This document shows, piece by piece, positions 7,421 to 15,543 of a stretch of DNA of 43,707 nucleotides (the stretch's first letter is position 1; the number at the start of each line of letters is the position of its first letter). This DNA is from Alistipes sp. (GTDB lineage Bacteria; Bacteroidota; Bacteroidia; Bacteroidales; Rikenellaceae), in NCBI GenBank assembly GCA_017505725.1, contig JAFVOR010000100.1, positions 1 through 43,707 on the forward strand, read 5' to 3'. Position numbers and translations under genes: made by a program. Under the pieces are notes generated by a model, which was not told the DNA's origin, made no database searches, and saw nothing but the letters and a program-made list of their open reading frames with translations.

Positions 7421-8821
7421 CTATCTCTTTTTTAATCCTCGCTCCTCGGCCAGACGCTCCATCATAGCGTGGGCAGCGTCGTAGTCGTTCGGAATCTCGC
7501 CATCGAGGATTGCATTCTTGATTATCTCCTTTATCTCGCCCAAAATAGCGCAAGGCTCGATATCGTACTCGCGCATAATGGTGTCGCCCGTGATTGGCGG
7601 TTGGAAGTTGCGGATGCGGTCACGCTCCTCCAAATCGCGCATCTTCTCGCGTACCATCTCGAAGTTTGCGAGGAAGCGTTTCACCTTGCTCTCGATGCCC
7701 GAGGTGATGTCGGCCTCACATAAGGTCATCAACTTCTCCACATCGTCGCCCGCCTCAAACAACAAGCGTCGCACAGCCGAGTCGGTCACCACATCCTCGG
7801 CCAGGATAATTGGTCGCAAGTGGAGGAATACGAGCTTCTGCACAAACTTCATCGTCTCGCCCAAAGGGAGTTTCAGGCGGCGGAAAATTGGTTGTACCAT
7901 CTTCGAACCTGCCACTTCGTGTCCGTGGAACGAGAAACCTATGCGAGGGTCATACGACTTGCACTTTGGCTTGGCTATATCGTGCATAATGGCAGCCCAA
8001 CGCAACCACAGATCATCGCTCTTGCGTGCCACATTGTCGAGCACCTTGAGCGTGTGCTTGAAGTTGTCCTTGTGGGCGTGGTTGCCCCTGCGCTCCACAC
8101 CGCAGAGGGCGTGCAACTCGGGGAATATAATCTCGAGCAATCCCGTCAACTCGAGCAATTCGAAGCCGATTGAAGGAACGGGCGAAGCCACAATCTTGTT
8201 CAGCTCGGTGATGATGCGCTCCTGCGACACAATCTTGATGCGCTCGCGGTTGCGCTTCATAGCCTCGAAGGTCTCGTCCTCCAACTCGAAGCCGAGCTGC
8301 GAGGCGAAGCGGATGCCTCGCATCATTCGCAGAGGGTCGTCCGAGAAGGTAATGTCGGGGTCACACGGGGTGCAGATGATGCAATCCTCGAGGTCGTACA
8401 TTCCATCGAACGGATCTACCAACTCTCCAAATGTCTTGCCATTGAGCGACCACGCCATAGCGTTGATGGTAAAGTCGCGTCGACGCTGATCATCTTCGAT
8501 GGTACCATCCTCAACGTGCGGCTTACGCGAATCGGGTGAATAGGACTCTTTGCGAGCCCCGACAAACTCCACCTCGTAGCCATCGGCACGCAGCATAGCT
8601 GTACCGAAGGTCTTGAAGACCGACACCTTGGTGTGCAACTCCTTGCCGAGAGCCTCGGCAATCTCTATTCCGCTACCCACAACCACCACATCGATGTCGG
8701 TACAAGGGCGATGCAGGTAGTGGTCGCGGACATATCCGCCCACAACATACGCCTCGACACCTCGCTCGTCAACAAGGCGTGAAATGCGTTCAAATATTGG
8801 TAGTTCTAATGGGTTAGTCAT
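7421..8821 (-). CDS. cca: CCA-adding tRNA nucleotidyltransferase with HD domain
   Basis: A 466-residue class II nucleotidyltransferase of the CCA-adding enzyme/poly(A) polymerase family, which builds or repairs the 3' CCA end of tRNAs. Visible motifs are GGYVRD (about 28-33), the catalytic DIDVVVVG (D42 and D44), RRRDFTINAMA for nucleotide choice, and DDPLRMMRGIRFASQLGFE in the neck. A C-terminal HD domain (MHDIAKP, about residue 280) is as in many bacterial relatives. Whether it adds full CCA or only part cannot be read from sequence; a single copy is seen here. It lies between pdxJ and ispF; the 71-bp spacer to pdxJ is a heptamer repeat. Confidence 0.93.
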   Translation of the reverse strand: MTNPLELPIFERISRLVDERGVEAYVVGGYVRDHYLHRPCTDIDVVVVGSGIEIAEALGKELHTKVSVFKTFGTAMLRADGYEVEFVGARKESYSPDSRKPHVEDGTIEDDQRRRDFTINAMAWSLNGKTFGELVDPFDGMYDLEDCIICTPCDPDITFSDDPLRMMRGIRFASQLGFELEDETFEAMKRNRERIKIVSQERIITELNKIVASPVPSIGFELLELTGLLEIIFPELHALCGVERRGNHAHKDNFKHTLKVLDNVARKSDDLWLRWAAIMHDIAKPKCKSYDPRIGFSFHGHEVAGSKMVQPIFRRLKLPLGETMKFVQKLVFLHLRPIILAEDVVTDSAVRRLLFEAGDDVEKLMTLCEADITSGIESKVKRFLANFEMVREKMRDLEERDRIRNFQPPITGDTIMREYDIEPCAILGEIKEIIKNAILDGEIPNDYDAAHAMMERLAEERGLKKR

Positions 8822-8843
8822 TATTTTTAACTTTTAGCCACCG

Positions 8844-8895
8844 GCCATTAGCCATTAGCTAATTTTGCATTTTGCATTTTGAATTCTGAATTTTA
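8844..8895. repeat. Heptanucleotide array between cca and pdxJ
   Basis: Seven in-phase 7-bp units (GCCATTA twice, GCTAATT, TTGCATT twice, TTGAATT, CTGAATT) run into the stop codon of pdxJ (complement of TTA at 8893-8895). They fill most of the spacer between two co-oriented genes. Confidence 0.88.
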
Positions 8896-9606
8896 TCGCA
8901 GGCATCTGCGATAGAGCTGTACCGTATTCTCCAAACCGTAGTAGAGGGCATCGCTGATAAGTGCGTGACCTATCGAGACCTCGTCGCACCACGGAATCTG
9001 CTCGGCGAAATATTGCAGATTCTCGAGCGAAAGATCGTGACCTGCATTCAATCCCAAACCACACTTGCGGGCCTCCTCGGCAGCAGCAATATAAGGGGCA
9101 ATGGCAGCCTCTCTATCGGCCTTGTAGTTAGCGGCATAGGCCTCGGTGTAGAGCTCCACGCGGTCGGCACCGCAAGCGGCAGCTCCTGCCACCATCTCCG
9201 TCTTCGGATCGACAAAGATTGAGACACGAATCCCCTTTTCGTGGAAACGCTTGGTGATATCGGTGAGGAACTCCTTGTTGGCGAGGGTATCCCATCCGGC
9301 ATTCGATGTGATGGCATCCACCGCATCGGGCACAAGAGTTACCTGTGCCGGCACAACCTCCAGTACCAGATCGACAAACGAGCCGATAGGGTTGCCCTCG
9401 ATATTGAGTTCGGTCTTGATGACCTTCTTCAACTCACGCACATCCGAATAACGGATGTGGCGAGCATCGGGACGAGGGTGTACGGTGATTCCTTCGCCAC
9501 CAAAACGCTCTATTGCAAGTGCTGCAGCCACAACATCGGGTGTGTTTCCACCTCGTGAATTGCGGATTACAGCAATCTTATTTACATTTACGCTTAATTT
9601 TGTCAT
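8893..9606 (-). CDS. pdxJ: Pyridoxine 5'-phosphate synthase
   Basis: A 237-residue TIM-barrel enzyme. It condenses deoxyxylulose 5-phosphate with 3-amino-2-oxopropyl phosphate to give pyridoxine 5'-phosphate, in the DXP-dependent vitamin B6 route. Family signatures are the N-terminal [16 protein letters not shown], the [13 protein letters not shown] segment with an active-site His, and VTLVPD. Next come [10 protein letters not shown], the phosphate-binding [15 protein letters not shown] and [15 protein letters not shown]. Length is normal. The gene heads the minus-strand run pdxJ-cca-ispF-pepD and is divergent from nadK across an 83-bp AT-rich region holding promoter-like boxes. Confidence 0.97.
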   Translation of the reverse strand: MTKLSVNVNKIAVIRNSRGGNTPDVVAAALAIERFGGEGITVHPRPDARHIRYSDVRELKKVIKTELNIEGNPIGSFVDLVLEVVPAQVTLVPDAVDAITSNAGWDTLANKEFLTDITKRFHEKGIRVSIFVDPKTEMVAGAAACGADRVELYTEAYAANYKADREAAIAPYIAAAEEARKCGLGLNAGHDLSLENLQYFAEQIPWCDEVSIGHALISDALYYGLENTVQLYRRCLR

Positions 9607-9616
9607 AAAAAATCGC

Positions 9617-9624
9617 TATATTTG
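9617..9624 (+). promoter_or_regulatory. Candidate -7 box for nadK
   Basis: TATATTTG is a full match to TAnnTTTG in the pdxJ/nadK divergent region, giving a predicted leader of about 60 nt. The nearest TTTG upstream is too close (14 bp), so the -33 box is uncertain. Confidence 0.5.
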
Positions 9625-9689
9625 CCATTGATTTTGCACACTTCGCGCCAAAATCGTTGTAAAGTTAATCAATTTCGCCGAAATAAGAG

Positions 9690-10556
9690 ATGAAAATTAT
9701 ACTTTTTTCACGCAAAGGTATCGCACTCCGTGCGGAGGATATCGAGAAAATATTCTCTGCCATAGAGAATTATGGCTTCGATTATGCCATAAATCGTGAA
9801 TTTGCAGAGAGCGTGGCATTGCTCACCTCACGCACCATTGCTGCCGAGCATATCTACGATGAATCGGTCGGAAGTCAGCCCGACGATGCGGTGATGGTCT
9901 GCTATGGCGGTGATGGCACCCTGCTCGAGGGTGTGCATCGTCTCGATGGAGCCGACATCCCGGTGGTGGGTATCAATGGCGGTCATCTCGGTTTTATGGC
10001 TCTTGCGCCTCGTCAGGATATCGATGTGGTATTCGAGGGTATAGCTCGTGGTGGACTCCGCCTCGAGCAGCGCGAAATGCTCTGCGTCGAGGGGTTGTCC
10101 GATAGCCCGCTCTACGCCCTGAACGAGGTGGCTGTGCAGCGTCTTGGAGCGACGATGATTTCGATCGATGCGGAGATCGATGGCAATAGCGTTTCGACCT
10201 ATAATGGCGATGGTGTAATTATCTCAACACCAACAGGTTCGACTGCCTATTCGTTGAGTGCCGGAGGTCCTATTCTTGCGCCTTCGTGCCACTCGTTTCT
10301 GCTCACTCCGCTCGCCCCTCACAACCTCACGATGCGACCTATCGTAATGCCCGATTCGAGCGTGGTGTCGCTCCGCATTGCAACACGCAACAACGAGGCT
10401 TCGGTGTCGGTTGATAATCGCACCTTCAAGGTGGCAAACAATGCTGTTCTCACCATCCGCAAAGCCGAAAGATGTGTCCGTTTGGCAGTTCCGCACAATA
10501 AATCTTTCTTCGACTCGTTACGCAATAAGATGATGTGGGGAGTGGATGTGAGATAA
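9690..10556 (+). CDS. nadK: NAD kinase
   Basis: A 288-residue cytosolic enzyme that phosphorylates NAD to NADP. The catalytic GGDGTLL motif (about 73-79, Asp at 75), the NGGHLGF segment, the ALNEV segment and the NAD-binding GDGVIISTPTGSTAYSLSAG segment are all present in order, followed by the conserved beta-rich C-terminal domain. Length is typical. It is divergent from pdxJ and precedes the uppS-bamA block. A heptamer repeat begins directly after its TAA stop. Confidence 0.96.
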   Translation: MKIILFSRKGIALRAEDIEKIFSAIENYGFDYAINREFAESVALLTSRTIAAEHIYDESVGSQPDDAVMVCYGGDGTLLEGVHRLDGADIPVVGINGGHLGFMALAPRQDIDVVFEGIARGGLRLEQREMLCVEGLSDSPLYALNEVAVQRLGATMISIDAEIDGNSVSTYNGDGVIISTPTGSTAYSLSAGGPILAPSCHSFLLTPLAPHNLTMRPIVMPDSSVVSLRIATRNNEASVSVDNRTFKVANNAVLTIRKAERCVRLAVPHNKSFFDSLRNKMMWGVDVR

Positions 10557-10612
10557 ATGCAAAATGCAAAATGCAGAATGCAAGATGCAGAATGCAGAAT
10601 GCAAAATGCAGA
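10557..10612. repeat. Heptanucleotide array ATGCAAA/ATGCAGA x8
   Basis: Eight in-phase 7-bp units (ATGCAAA, ATGCAAA, ATGCAGA, ATGCAAG, ATGCAGA, ATGCAGA, ATGCAAA, ATGCAGA) start at the base after the nadK stop codon. This is the longest such array in the window. Confidence 0.95.
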
Positions 10613-10760
10613 ACCGACGCACGAAGCAAGAGCAGAGGGTGCTTGCAGACTATGCCGAGATGCGAAGGAGGAAAAGCCTGCGAAGCAGGGTTAATGCAAA
10701 AAGTAAAAAGCAAAATATAAAATAATATAAAATGCTGAATTCAAAATGCAGAACCGACGC
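10602..10760. repeat. 19-bp direct repeats flanking a noncoding segment
   Basis: CAAAATGCAGAACCGACGC occurs exactly at 10602-10620 and 10742-10760. Between the copies are a small hairpin (CCTGC/GCAGG around 10676-10690) and AT-rich sequence, no gene. After the second copy come an AATTC/GAATT hairpin and a perfect TATAGC-TTTA-GCTATA hairpin (10797-10812). The 332-bp nadK-uppS gap (10557-10888) holds only these elements, two heptamer arrays and the uppS promoter box. Confidence 0.8.
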
Positions 10761-10824
10761 TGCTGGCTATAATTCGGGCAGAATTCCGTTTAAAATTATA
10801 GCTTTAGCTATATAAGAGAAAAAT

Positions 10825-10859
10825 AATTTTGAATTTTGCATTCTGAATTCTGAATTTTT
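10825..10859. repeat. Heptanucleotide array abutting the uppS promoter
   Basis: Five 7-bp units (AATTTTG, AATTTTG, CATTCTG, AATTCTG, AATTTTT) end 2 bp before the -7 box TATCTTTG. The units contain TTTG, the -33 sequence of Bacteroidota promoters. Confidence 0.85.
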
Positions 10860-10861
10860 CA

Positions 10862-10869
10862 TATCTTTG
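10862..10869 (+). promoter_or_regulatory. -7 box upstream of uppS
   Basis: TATCTTTG matches TAnnTTTG and is followed by GCGCC; the predicted start of transcription leaves about a 13-nt leader before the uppS ATG. Candidate -33 TTTG at 10835-10838 is 23 bp away, inside the heptamer array. Confidence 0.6.
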
Positions 10870-10888
10870 CGCCCTATATAGGATAAGA

Positions 10889-11590
10889 ATGGAGAAGATT
10901 CCTGCACATATCGCCATTATAATGGACGGCAATGGTCGCTGGGCAGAGGCTCAGGGCAAGGAGCGTTACGAGGGACACATCGAGGGTGTTGCCTCGGTGA
11001 AGGCTTGTATCAAGGCCGCCCGCAAGAGTGGTGTACGCTACCTCACGCTCTACGCCTTCTCGACCGAGAATTGGGGTCGTCCGCAGGCGGAGGTCGATGC
11101 GCTGATGCAGCTCTTCTGCCAGAGTGTCACCAAGGAGACTCCCGAGCTTGTAGAGCAGGGTGTGAGGGTGCGATTCATTGGTCGTCGCGACCGCTTCTCG
11201 GAGGAGGTGCGCGAGCGTCTGCTCCATATCGAGAGAAGCACAGCCGAGGGCGACAAGTTGACACTTGTGTTGGCCTTCGACTACTCTTCGCGTGATGAGT
11301 TGGTGCGTGCTACCCGCTCTGTCGCCGAGAAGGTCGAGCGTGGCGAACTCAAGGCGGAGCAGATTGACGATAAACTCATCTCGGCACACCTCGATACTGC
11401 CGATATGCCCGATCCCGACCTCGTTATCCGCACCAGCGGCGAGTGTCGCCTCAGTAACTTTATGTTGTGGCAGGCATCCTACGCCGAAATGTACTTTCCG
11501 CAGATTATGTGGCCCGACTTCCGTGAGGAGGCCTTTGCAAAGGCTTTGGCGGTCTATGCCGAGCGCAACCGTCGCTATGGTCTGCTTTAA
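10889..11590 (+). CDS. uppS: Undecaprenyl diphosphate synthase (isoprenyl transferase)
   Basis: A 233-residue cis-prenyltransferase that elongates farnesyl diphosphate with isopentenyl diphosphate to the C55 lipid carrier for peptidoglycan and O-antigen. Motifs present: IAIIMDGNGRWA with the catalytic Asp at about D13, the LYAFSTENW segment, the ISAHLDTADMPDPDLVIRTS segment, and SGECRLSNFMLWQ with AEMYF at the C-terminal signature. Length is typical. It starts the envelope block uppS-bamA-OmpH-OmpH, 11 bp before bamA, a gene order common in Bacteroidota. Confidence 0.97.
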   Translation: MEKIPAHIAIIMDGNGRWAEAQGKERYEGHIEGVASVKACIKAARKSGVRYLTLYAFSTENWGRPQAEVDALMQLFCQSVTKETPELVEQGVRVRFIGRRDRFSEEVRERLLHIERSTAEGDKLTLVLAFDYSSRDELVRATRSVAEKVERGELKAEQIDDKLISAHLDTADMPDPDLVIRTSGECRLSNFMLWQASYAEMYFPQIMWPDFREEAFAKALAVYAERNRRYGLL

Positions 11591-11601
11591 CCGATTTACG
11601 A

Positions 11602-14163
11602 ATGATGAGATTGTTTGCTAAAATAGTTTGCCTATTCATTGCCTCGCTGTTTGCCCTCTCGGCTTCGGCGCAGAGCATCGATACCATAGCTGCCGACTCG
11701 ACTGCCGTCAAGGATGAGTTTGTGATGCCGAAGGATGCCCCCTACTTGTCGGAGGCAGACGACAGAGCCTACCACATTCGTCGTGTCAACATTCACGGTG
11801 TGAAGCATATCAACCACGATATAATCCGCTCATCATCGGGCTTGGTACCTGGCGATTCGATATACCTCTCGGGCTCGTTTATTCAGAACGCAATGATGCG
11901 CCTCTGGTCGCAGCGCTACTTCGAGGATATTCAGATTGGTGCCACCATCGAGGGCGATTCGGTCGACCTGGAGGTGATGCTCCGCGAGCGACCTCGTGTG
12001 ATGAATTGGGCTGTTACAGGAGTCTCAAAGAGCAAGTCGAAGGATCTCATCGATGAGGTACTTAAGCTCAAGCGAGGTCACGAACTCTCCGACCATATCG
12101 TGGACCGCAATATCAAGCTCCTCAAGGAGCACTTCGGCGAGAAGGGCTTCCTCGATTGCGAGATTGATGTCAAGGTCGAGCCCGACTCAGTGATCAAGCA
12201 GGCTGTGAATGTCACCTTTGGTGTGAAGAAGAATAATCGTATCCGCATTGGCGAGATCACCTTTGATGGTAACGAAAACTTCGACGACAAGCGTCTGGCA
12301 CGCACATTCAAGAAGACACACAAGGTGAGTCCTCTATTCTGGCAGAAGACCAAGTTCAACGACAAGGAGTACGAGGAGGATAAGGAACTTATGCTCGACT
12401 TCTACAACTCGAAGGGTTATCGCAATGCCAATATTATCTCGGACTCGCTCTACCGCCTCACCACCAAGCGTGGCAAGGAGCGCATAGGTATCAATATCAA
12501 ACTTGCCGAGGGTAACAAGTACTATATCCGCAATGTGAGCTGGGTGGGTAACTCCAAGTACGATACCGAGATGCTCGGCAATATGCTCTCTGTGAAGAAG
12601 GGCGATGTCTACGACAAGAAATCTATCCACAAGCGACTCGGTATCGGCAAGGAGCAGAACCCTGACGATATGTCCGTCTCGTCGCTCTATCAGAACGATG
12701 GCTATCTGATGTCGCAGATCGAGCCTTCGGAGATTATTATTGGTAAGGATTCGCTCGATCTTGAGATTAAGATATTTGAGGGTAATCAGTTCACCATCAA
12801 CAATGTGGGTATTACGGGTAACAACCGCGTCAACGATGAGGTTATCCGCCGTGAGCTCTACACTCGTCCGGGTGAGCTCTACAACCGCGCCCTCATTATG
12901 CAGACCATCCGTACTTTGGCGGGTATGCAGCACTTCAACGAGGAGGCACTCGTTCCCGACATCAAGCCTGTGTCGAATGACTTGGTCGATGTGAACTGGC
13001 CACTCGAGGAGAAGGCGTCCGACCAGTTCAATGTAGCTGCAGGTTGGGGCTCGGGTACATTCGTGGGCTCGGTGGGTATCACGCTCAACAACCTCTCGAT
13101 TCGCAACTTCTTCAAGAAGGGTGCGTGGAAACCGTATCCAATGGGACAGAACCAGCGTCTCTCCATCTCGGGACAGACCAATGGTACATACTATAAGGCT
13201 CTCGCACTCTCGTTCCAGGATCCTTGGCTCGGAGGTCGCAAGCCAAACTCGTTCACCATCTCGGGACACCTCTCCGAGCAGAACAACGCCTACTACATCT
13301 GGCAGTCGGCAACATCCTACTTCCGTTCGTATGGACTTTCGGTGGGCTTGGGTAAGCGTCTGTCGTGGCCCGATCCATACTTCACCTTCTACGGCGAGTT
13401 GGCATATCAGCGATATGGTCTGAAGAACTACCAGTCGTTCGTGATGTCGAATGGTGATGCCAATATGCTCTCGCTGCGATTGGTGTTGGCTCGAAACTCC
13501 ACCGATCAGCCGATCTATCCGCGTCGAGGCTCGGATATCTCGGTATCGGTGCAGGTGACACCTCCATTCTCGGCTATGGATGGCAAGAACTATGCTGATA
13601 AGTCGATGAGCGAGCAGGAGCGTTACCGCTGGAGCGAGTTCCACAAGTGGCTCTTCAAGGCACAGTGGTTCCAGGCTCTCACGCCAAACAACAACCTCGT
13701 CTTGATGGCGAAGGCAGAGATGGGTTACCTCGGTCACTACAACAAGCATAAGATTTCGCCATTCGAGCGATTCCAGGTCGGAGGTGACGGTATGTCGGGC
13801 TACACAATGTATGGTGTCGACATCATCTCGTTGCGTGGATACGAGGATGGAGCATTGGACCCTATGGGCAGCAACTACTCGATAGCCTACAACAAGTACA
13901 CCGTCGAGTTGCGCTACCCTGTAATCCTCAAGCCTTCGTCGCAGATCTATGTTCTCGGCTTCCTCGAGGCGGGTAACGGATTTACCTCGTGGAAGGACTT
14001 TGCTCCGTGGAAGGTGAAGCGTTCGGCGGGTGTCGGTGTGCGACTCTACCTCCCTATCGTGGGTATGCTCGGTATCGATTGGGGTTGGGGCTTCGACCCA
14101 CCTGCAGGCTCGACCAAGCGTAGCGGTAGCCAGTTCCACTTCGTCATCGGACAGAGCTTCTAG
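11602..14163 (+). CDS. bamA: BamA, outer-membrane protein assembly factor
   Basis: An 853-residue Omp85 protein, core of the machine that inserts beta-barrels into the outer membrane. A signal peptide ends near SASAQ (about residue 24). Five POTRA-like repeats follow, recognisable by strand starts such as IRRVNIHGVKHIN, MNWAVTGVSKSKS, IGEITFDGNENFD, IRNVSWVGNSKYD and INNVGITGNNRVN, up to about residue 465. The C-terminal 16-strand barrel contains the typical FQDPWLGG strand and the loop-6 arginine motif as SLRGYEDG, and it ends in a terminal Phe. It is co-transcribed with uppS and the two OmpH/Skp chaperones, which deliver barrel precursors to it. Confidence 0.96.
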   Translation: MMRLFAKIVCLFIASLFALSASAQSIDTIAADSTAVKDEFVMPKDAPYLSEADDRAYHIRRVNIHGVKHINHDIIRSSSGLVPGDSIYLSGSFIQNAMMRLWSQRYFEDIQIGATIEGDSVDLEVMLRERPRVMNWAVTGVSKSKSKDLIDEVLKLKRGHELSDHIVDRNIKLLKEHFGEKGFLDCEIDVKVEPDSVIKQAVNVTFGVKKNNRIRIGEITFDGNENFDDKRLARTFKKTHKVSPLFWQKTKFNDKEYEEDKELMLDFYNSKGYRNANIISDSLYRLTTKRGKERIGINIKLAEGNKYYIRNVSWVGNSKYDTEMLGNMLSVKKGDVYDKKSIHKRLGIGKEQNPDDMSVSSLYQNDGYLMSQIEPSEIIIGKDSLDLEIKIFEGNQFTINNVGITGNNRVNDEVIRRELYTRPGELYNRALIMQTIRTLAGMQHFNEEALVPDIKPVSNDLVDVNWPLEEKASDQFNVAAGWGSGTFVGSVGITLNNLSIRNFFKKGAWKPYPMGQNQRLSISGQTNGTYYKALALSFQDPWLGGRKPNSFTISGHLSEQNNAYYIWQSATSYFRSYGLSVGLGKRLSWPDPYFTFYGELAYQRYGLKNYQSFVMSNGDANMLSLRLVLARNSTDQPIYPRRGSDISVSVQVTPPFSAMDGKNYADKSMSEQERYRWSEFHKWLFKAQWFQALTPNNNLVLMAKAEMGYLGHYNKHKISPFERFQVGGDGMSGYTMYGVDIISLRGYEDGALDPMGSNYSIAYNKYTVELRYPVILKPSSQIYVLGFLEAGNGFTSWKDFAPWKVKRSAGVGVRLYLPIVGMLGIDWGWGFDPPAGSTKRSGSQFHFVIGQSF

Positions 14164-14175
14164 GGCGTGTGGCAA

Positions 14176-14183
14176 TATATTTG
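14176..14183 (+). promoter_or_regulatory. Possible internal -7 box before the OmpH/Skp pair
   Basis: TATATTTG in the 55-bp gap between bamA and the first chaperone gene matches TAnnTTTG, 36 bp before the ATG. No clear -33 box, so an internal promoter is only possible. Confidence 0.35.
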
Positions 14184-14218
14184 ATGTAACTTTCGTTTAA
14201 CTAAAAAACTATAGTACT

Positions 14219-14725
14219 ATGAAACGAATCCTTTTAACTGCAATCTTTGCCCTGGCAACTTTGGGTTTCGCCTCGGCACAAAAGTACTGTGTTGTCGATA
14301 GCGAGAAGATATTCAAGTCGCTCGAAGCCTACAACAAGGCAATGACTCAACTCGATGAGTTGGCAAAGAGCTATCAGGCCGAAGTTGACAACAAATACAA
14401 GAGCATCGAGTCGCTCTACAATAGCTATATGGCGCAGAAAAACTCGCTCTCGATGAGTTCGCAGGCGACAATCGAGCAGCAGATTCTAAAGAAAGAGGAG
14501 GAGGCACAGAAGTTCCAGAAGGAGGTATTTGGTGACGAGGGCACCCTCATCAAGAAGCGTGTCGAGCTCATCAAGCCTATTCAGGAGCGAGTATTTGCCG
14601 CTATCGAGGCCTATGCCAAGGCCAATGGCTACGAACTTGTGTTGGACAAGGCGTCGAATGCCTCGATTCTCTACTTTGGCACAGCCATCGACCACACCGA
14701 CAAGATTATCGAAAAACTAAAATAA
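14219..14725 (+). CDS. OmpH/Skp-family periplasmic chaperone (first copy)
   Basis: A 168-residue secreted protein with signal peptide (cleavage near FASAQ, about residue 20). The rest is an OmpH/Skp fold: a short strand (YCVVDSEKIF), then a long charged coiled-coil pair (about residues 35-120) and a C-terminal segment (YAKANGYELVLDKASNASIL) that completes the trimer body. Skp-type chaperones hold unfolded outer-membrane proteins in the periplasm. It follows bamA and lies 3 bp before a second paralogue, as is usual in Bacteroidota. The two copies may serve different clients or form mixed trimers. Confidence 0.9.
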   Translation: MKRILLTAIFALATLGFASAQKYCVVDSEKIFKSLEAYNKAMTQLDELAKSYQAEVDNKYKSIESLYNSYMAQKNSLSMSSQATIEQQILKKEEEAQKFQKEVFGDEGTLIKKRVELIKPIQERVFAAIEAYAKANGYELVLDKASNASILYFGTAIDHTDKIIEKLK

Positions 14726-14740
14726 TAAATGCAAGAGACT

Positions 14741-15280
14741 ATGAAAAAAGTTTTGGGATTGACCCTTTTGGCGGTTGCGATGCTCGGCATCAGCACTGCA
14801 TCGGCGCAGAAGATGGCGCGTGTTAATATGCAGGAGATCGTGGTAGCAATGCCGGAGTTCGATGAGGCGCAGAAGAACCTCGAGACCTTTGGTAAGGATT
14901 TGCAGGAGCAGATGGAGCAGATTCAGGTGGAGTTCAATAATAAGTTGGCAGACTTCCAGAAGAATCAGGCTACTATGGCAGCATCGGTGAAGCAGATGCG
15001 TCAGCAGGAGCTTGAGCAGTTGCAGCAGCGTTTTGCCGAGTTCCAGCAGATTGCTCAGCAGGACTTCCAGAAGAAGGAGGCAGAGTTGCTCGAGCCGGTG
15101 CAGAAGAAGGCTCAGGAGGCTGTCAATAAGGTGGCAAAGGCAAATGGCTATCTCGCTGTGTTCAACACCGGTGTACCAAGCCTTGCTTACTACGACGAGT
15201 CACAGCTCACCGATATCGCCGCTTTGGTGAAGAAGGAGCTCGGTATTGTTGAGAAGCCGGCTGCTACCGCTACAAAGTAG
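14741..15280 (+). CDS. OmpH/Skp-family periplasmic chaperone (second copy)
   Basis: A secreted chaperone of about 179 residues. An upstream in-frame ATG at 14729 exists, but the ATG at 14741 gives a normal signal peptide beginning MKKVLG and ending near STASAQ, so it is preferred. The mature part has the strand MARVNMQEIV, a long Gln/Glu-rich coiled coil (about residues 35-115) and the closing segment VAKANGYLAVFNTGVPSLAYY. It shares architecture with the preceding gene and probably arose by duplication. It ends the uppS-bamA unit, followed 18 bp later by a strong terminator. Confidence 0.9.
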   Translation: MKKVLGLTLLAVAMLGISTASAQKMARVNMQEIVVAMPEFDEAQKNLETFGKDLQEQMEQIQVEFNNKLADFQKNQATMAASVKQMRQQELEQLQQRFAEFQQIAQQDFQKKEAELLEPVQKKAQEAVNKVAKANGYLAVFNTGVPSLAYYDESQLTDIAALVKKELGIVEKPAATATK

Positions 15281-15298
15281 TATACCTATATAATATTT

Positions 15299-15335
15299 AA
15301 GTGTGTTCCAAAGTCTTTGGGACACACTTGTTTTT
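15299..15335 (+). terminator. Intrinsic terminator after the bamA/OmpH unit
   Basis: AAGTGTGT-CCAAAG pairs with CTTTGG-ACACACTT (15299-15313 with 15315-15329), followed by GTTTTTG. A classic stem plus T-tract 18 bp after the stop codon. Confidence 0.9.
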
Positions 15336-15374
15336 GCTACTTGCGATGTTTTTTGCTCAAAATCTGATAGTTGC

Positions 15375-15405
15375 TTTGCAGTTTCGGAAATTATTCTTAC
15401 CTTTG
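15375..15405 (+). promoter_or_regulatory. Promoter of rplS
   Basis: TTTG (15375-15378) and TACCTTTG (15398-15405) are separated by 19 bp, an exact match to the Bacteroidota sigma-A promoter TTTG-N19-21-TAnnTTTG. The predicted transcript starts near 15412 and has a leader of about 130 nt. Confidence 0.8.
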
Positions 15406-15411
15406 CGCCGC

Positions 15412-15543
15412 ATATCAACCTCTTATATAGGGTAATCCGACAAAAGTGCGGTCAAACGCAAGGATTAGACGGCAGTGTCCGGCTATGGTAGTGGGATTGC
15501 AGCGATAATGTTGAATGGAAACTTATAAAATTTTGTTGCAACA
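15412..15543 (+). promoter_or_regulatory. Structured 5' leader of rplS, candidate autoregulatory site
   Basis: The long leader holds a visible fold: TAATCC (15433-15438) can pair with GGATTA (15462-15467), enclosing a TGCG/CGCA hairpin with loop GTCAAA. A G/C-rich stretch (GACGGC, GTCCGGC) follows. Ribosomal-protein leaders of this kind often bind the encoded protein. That role is inference here. Confidence 0.45.

Noticed and set aside
10557-10612. CRISPR-like array
   Set aside because: Units are 7 bp, contiguous and without spacers; no cas genes are present.
12334-14175. A 613-codon open frame on the strand opposite bamA
   Set aside because: Its peptide has no recognisable domain and bamA fully explains the DNA; long antisense frames arise from the codon bias of this genome. 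The same reasoning removes those opposite the PpiD-like gene (31320-32885) and pepD (5591-6889).
15412-15543. tRNA or riboswitch ahead of rplS
   Set aside because: No cloverleaf, anticodon arm or 3' acceptor pattern and no match to a metabolite-riboswitch core that I know; a ribosomal leader fits the context better.
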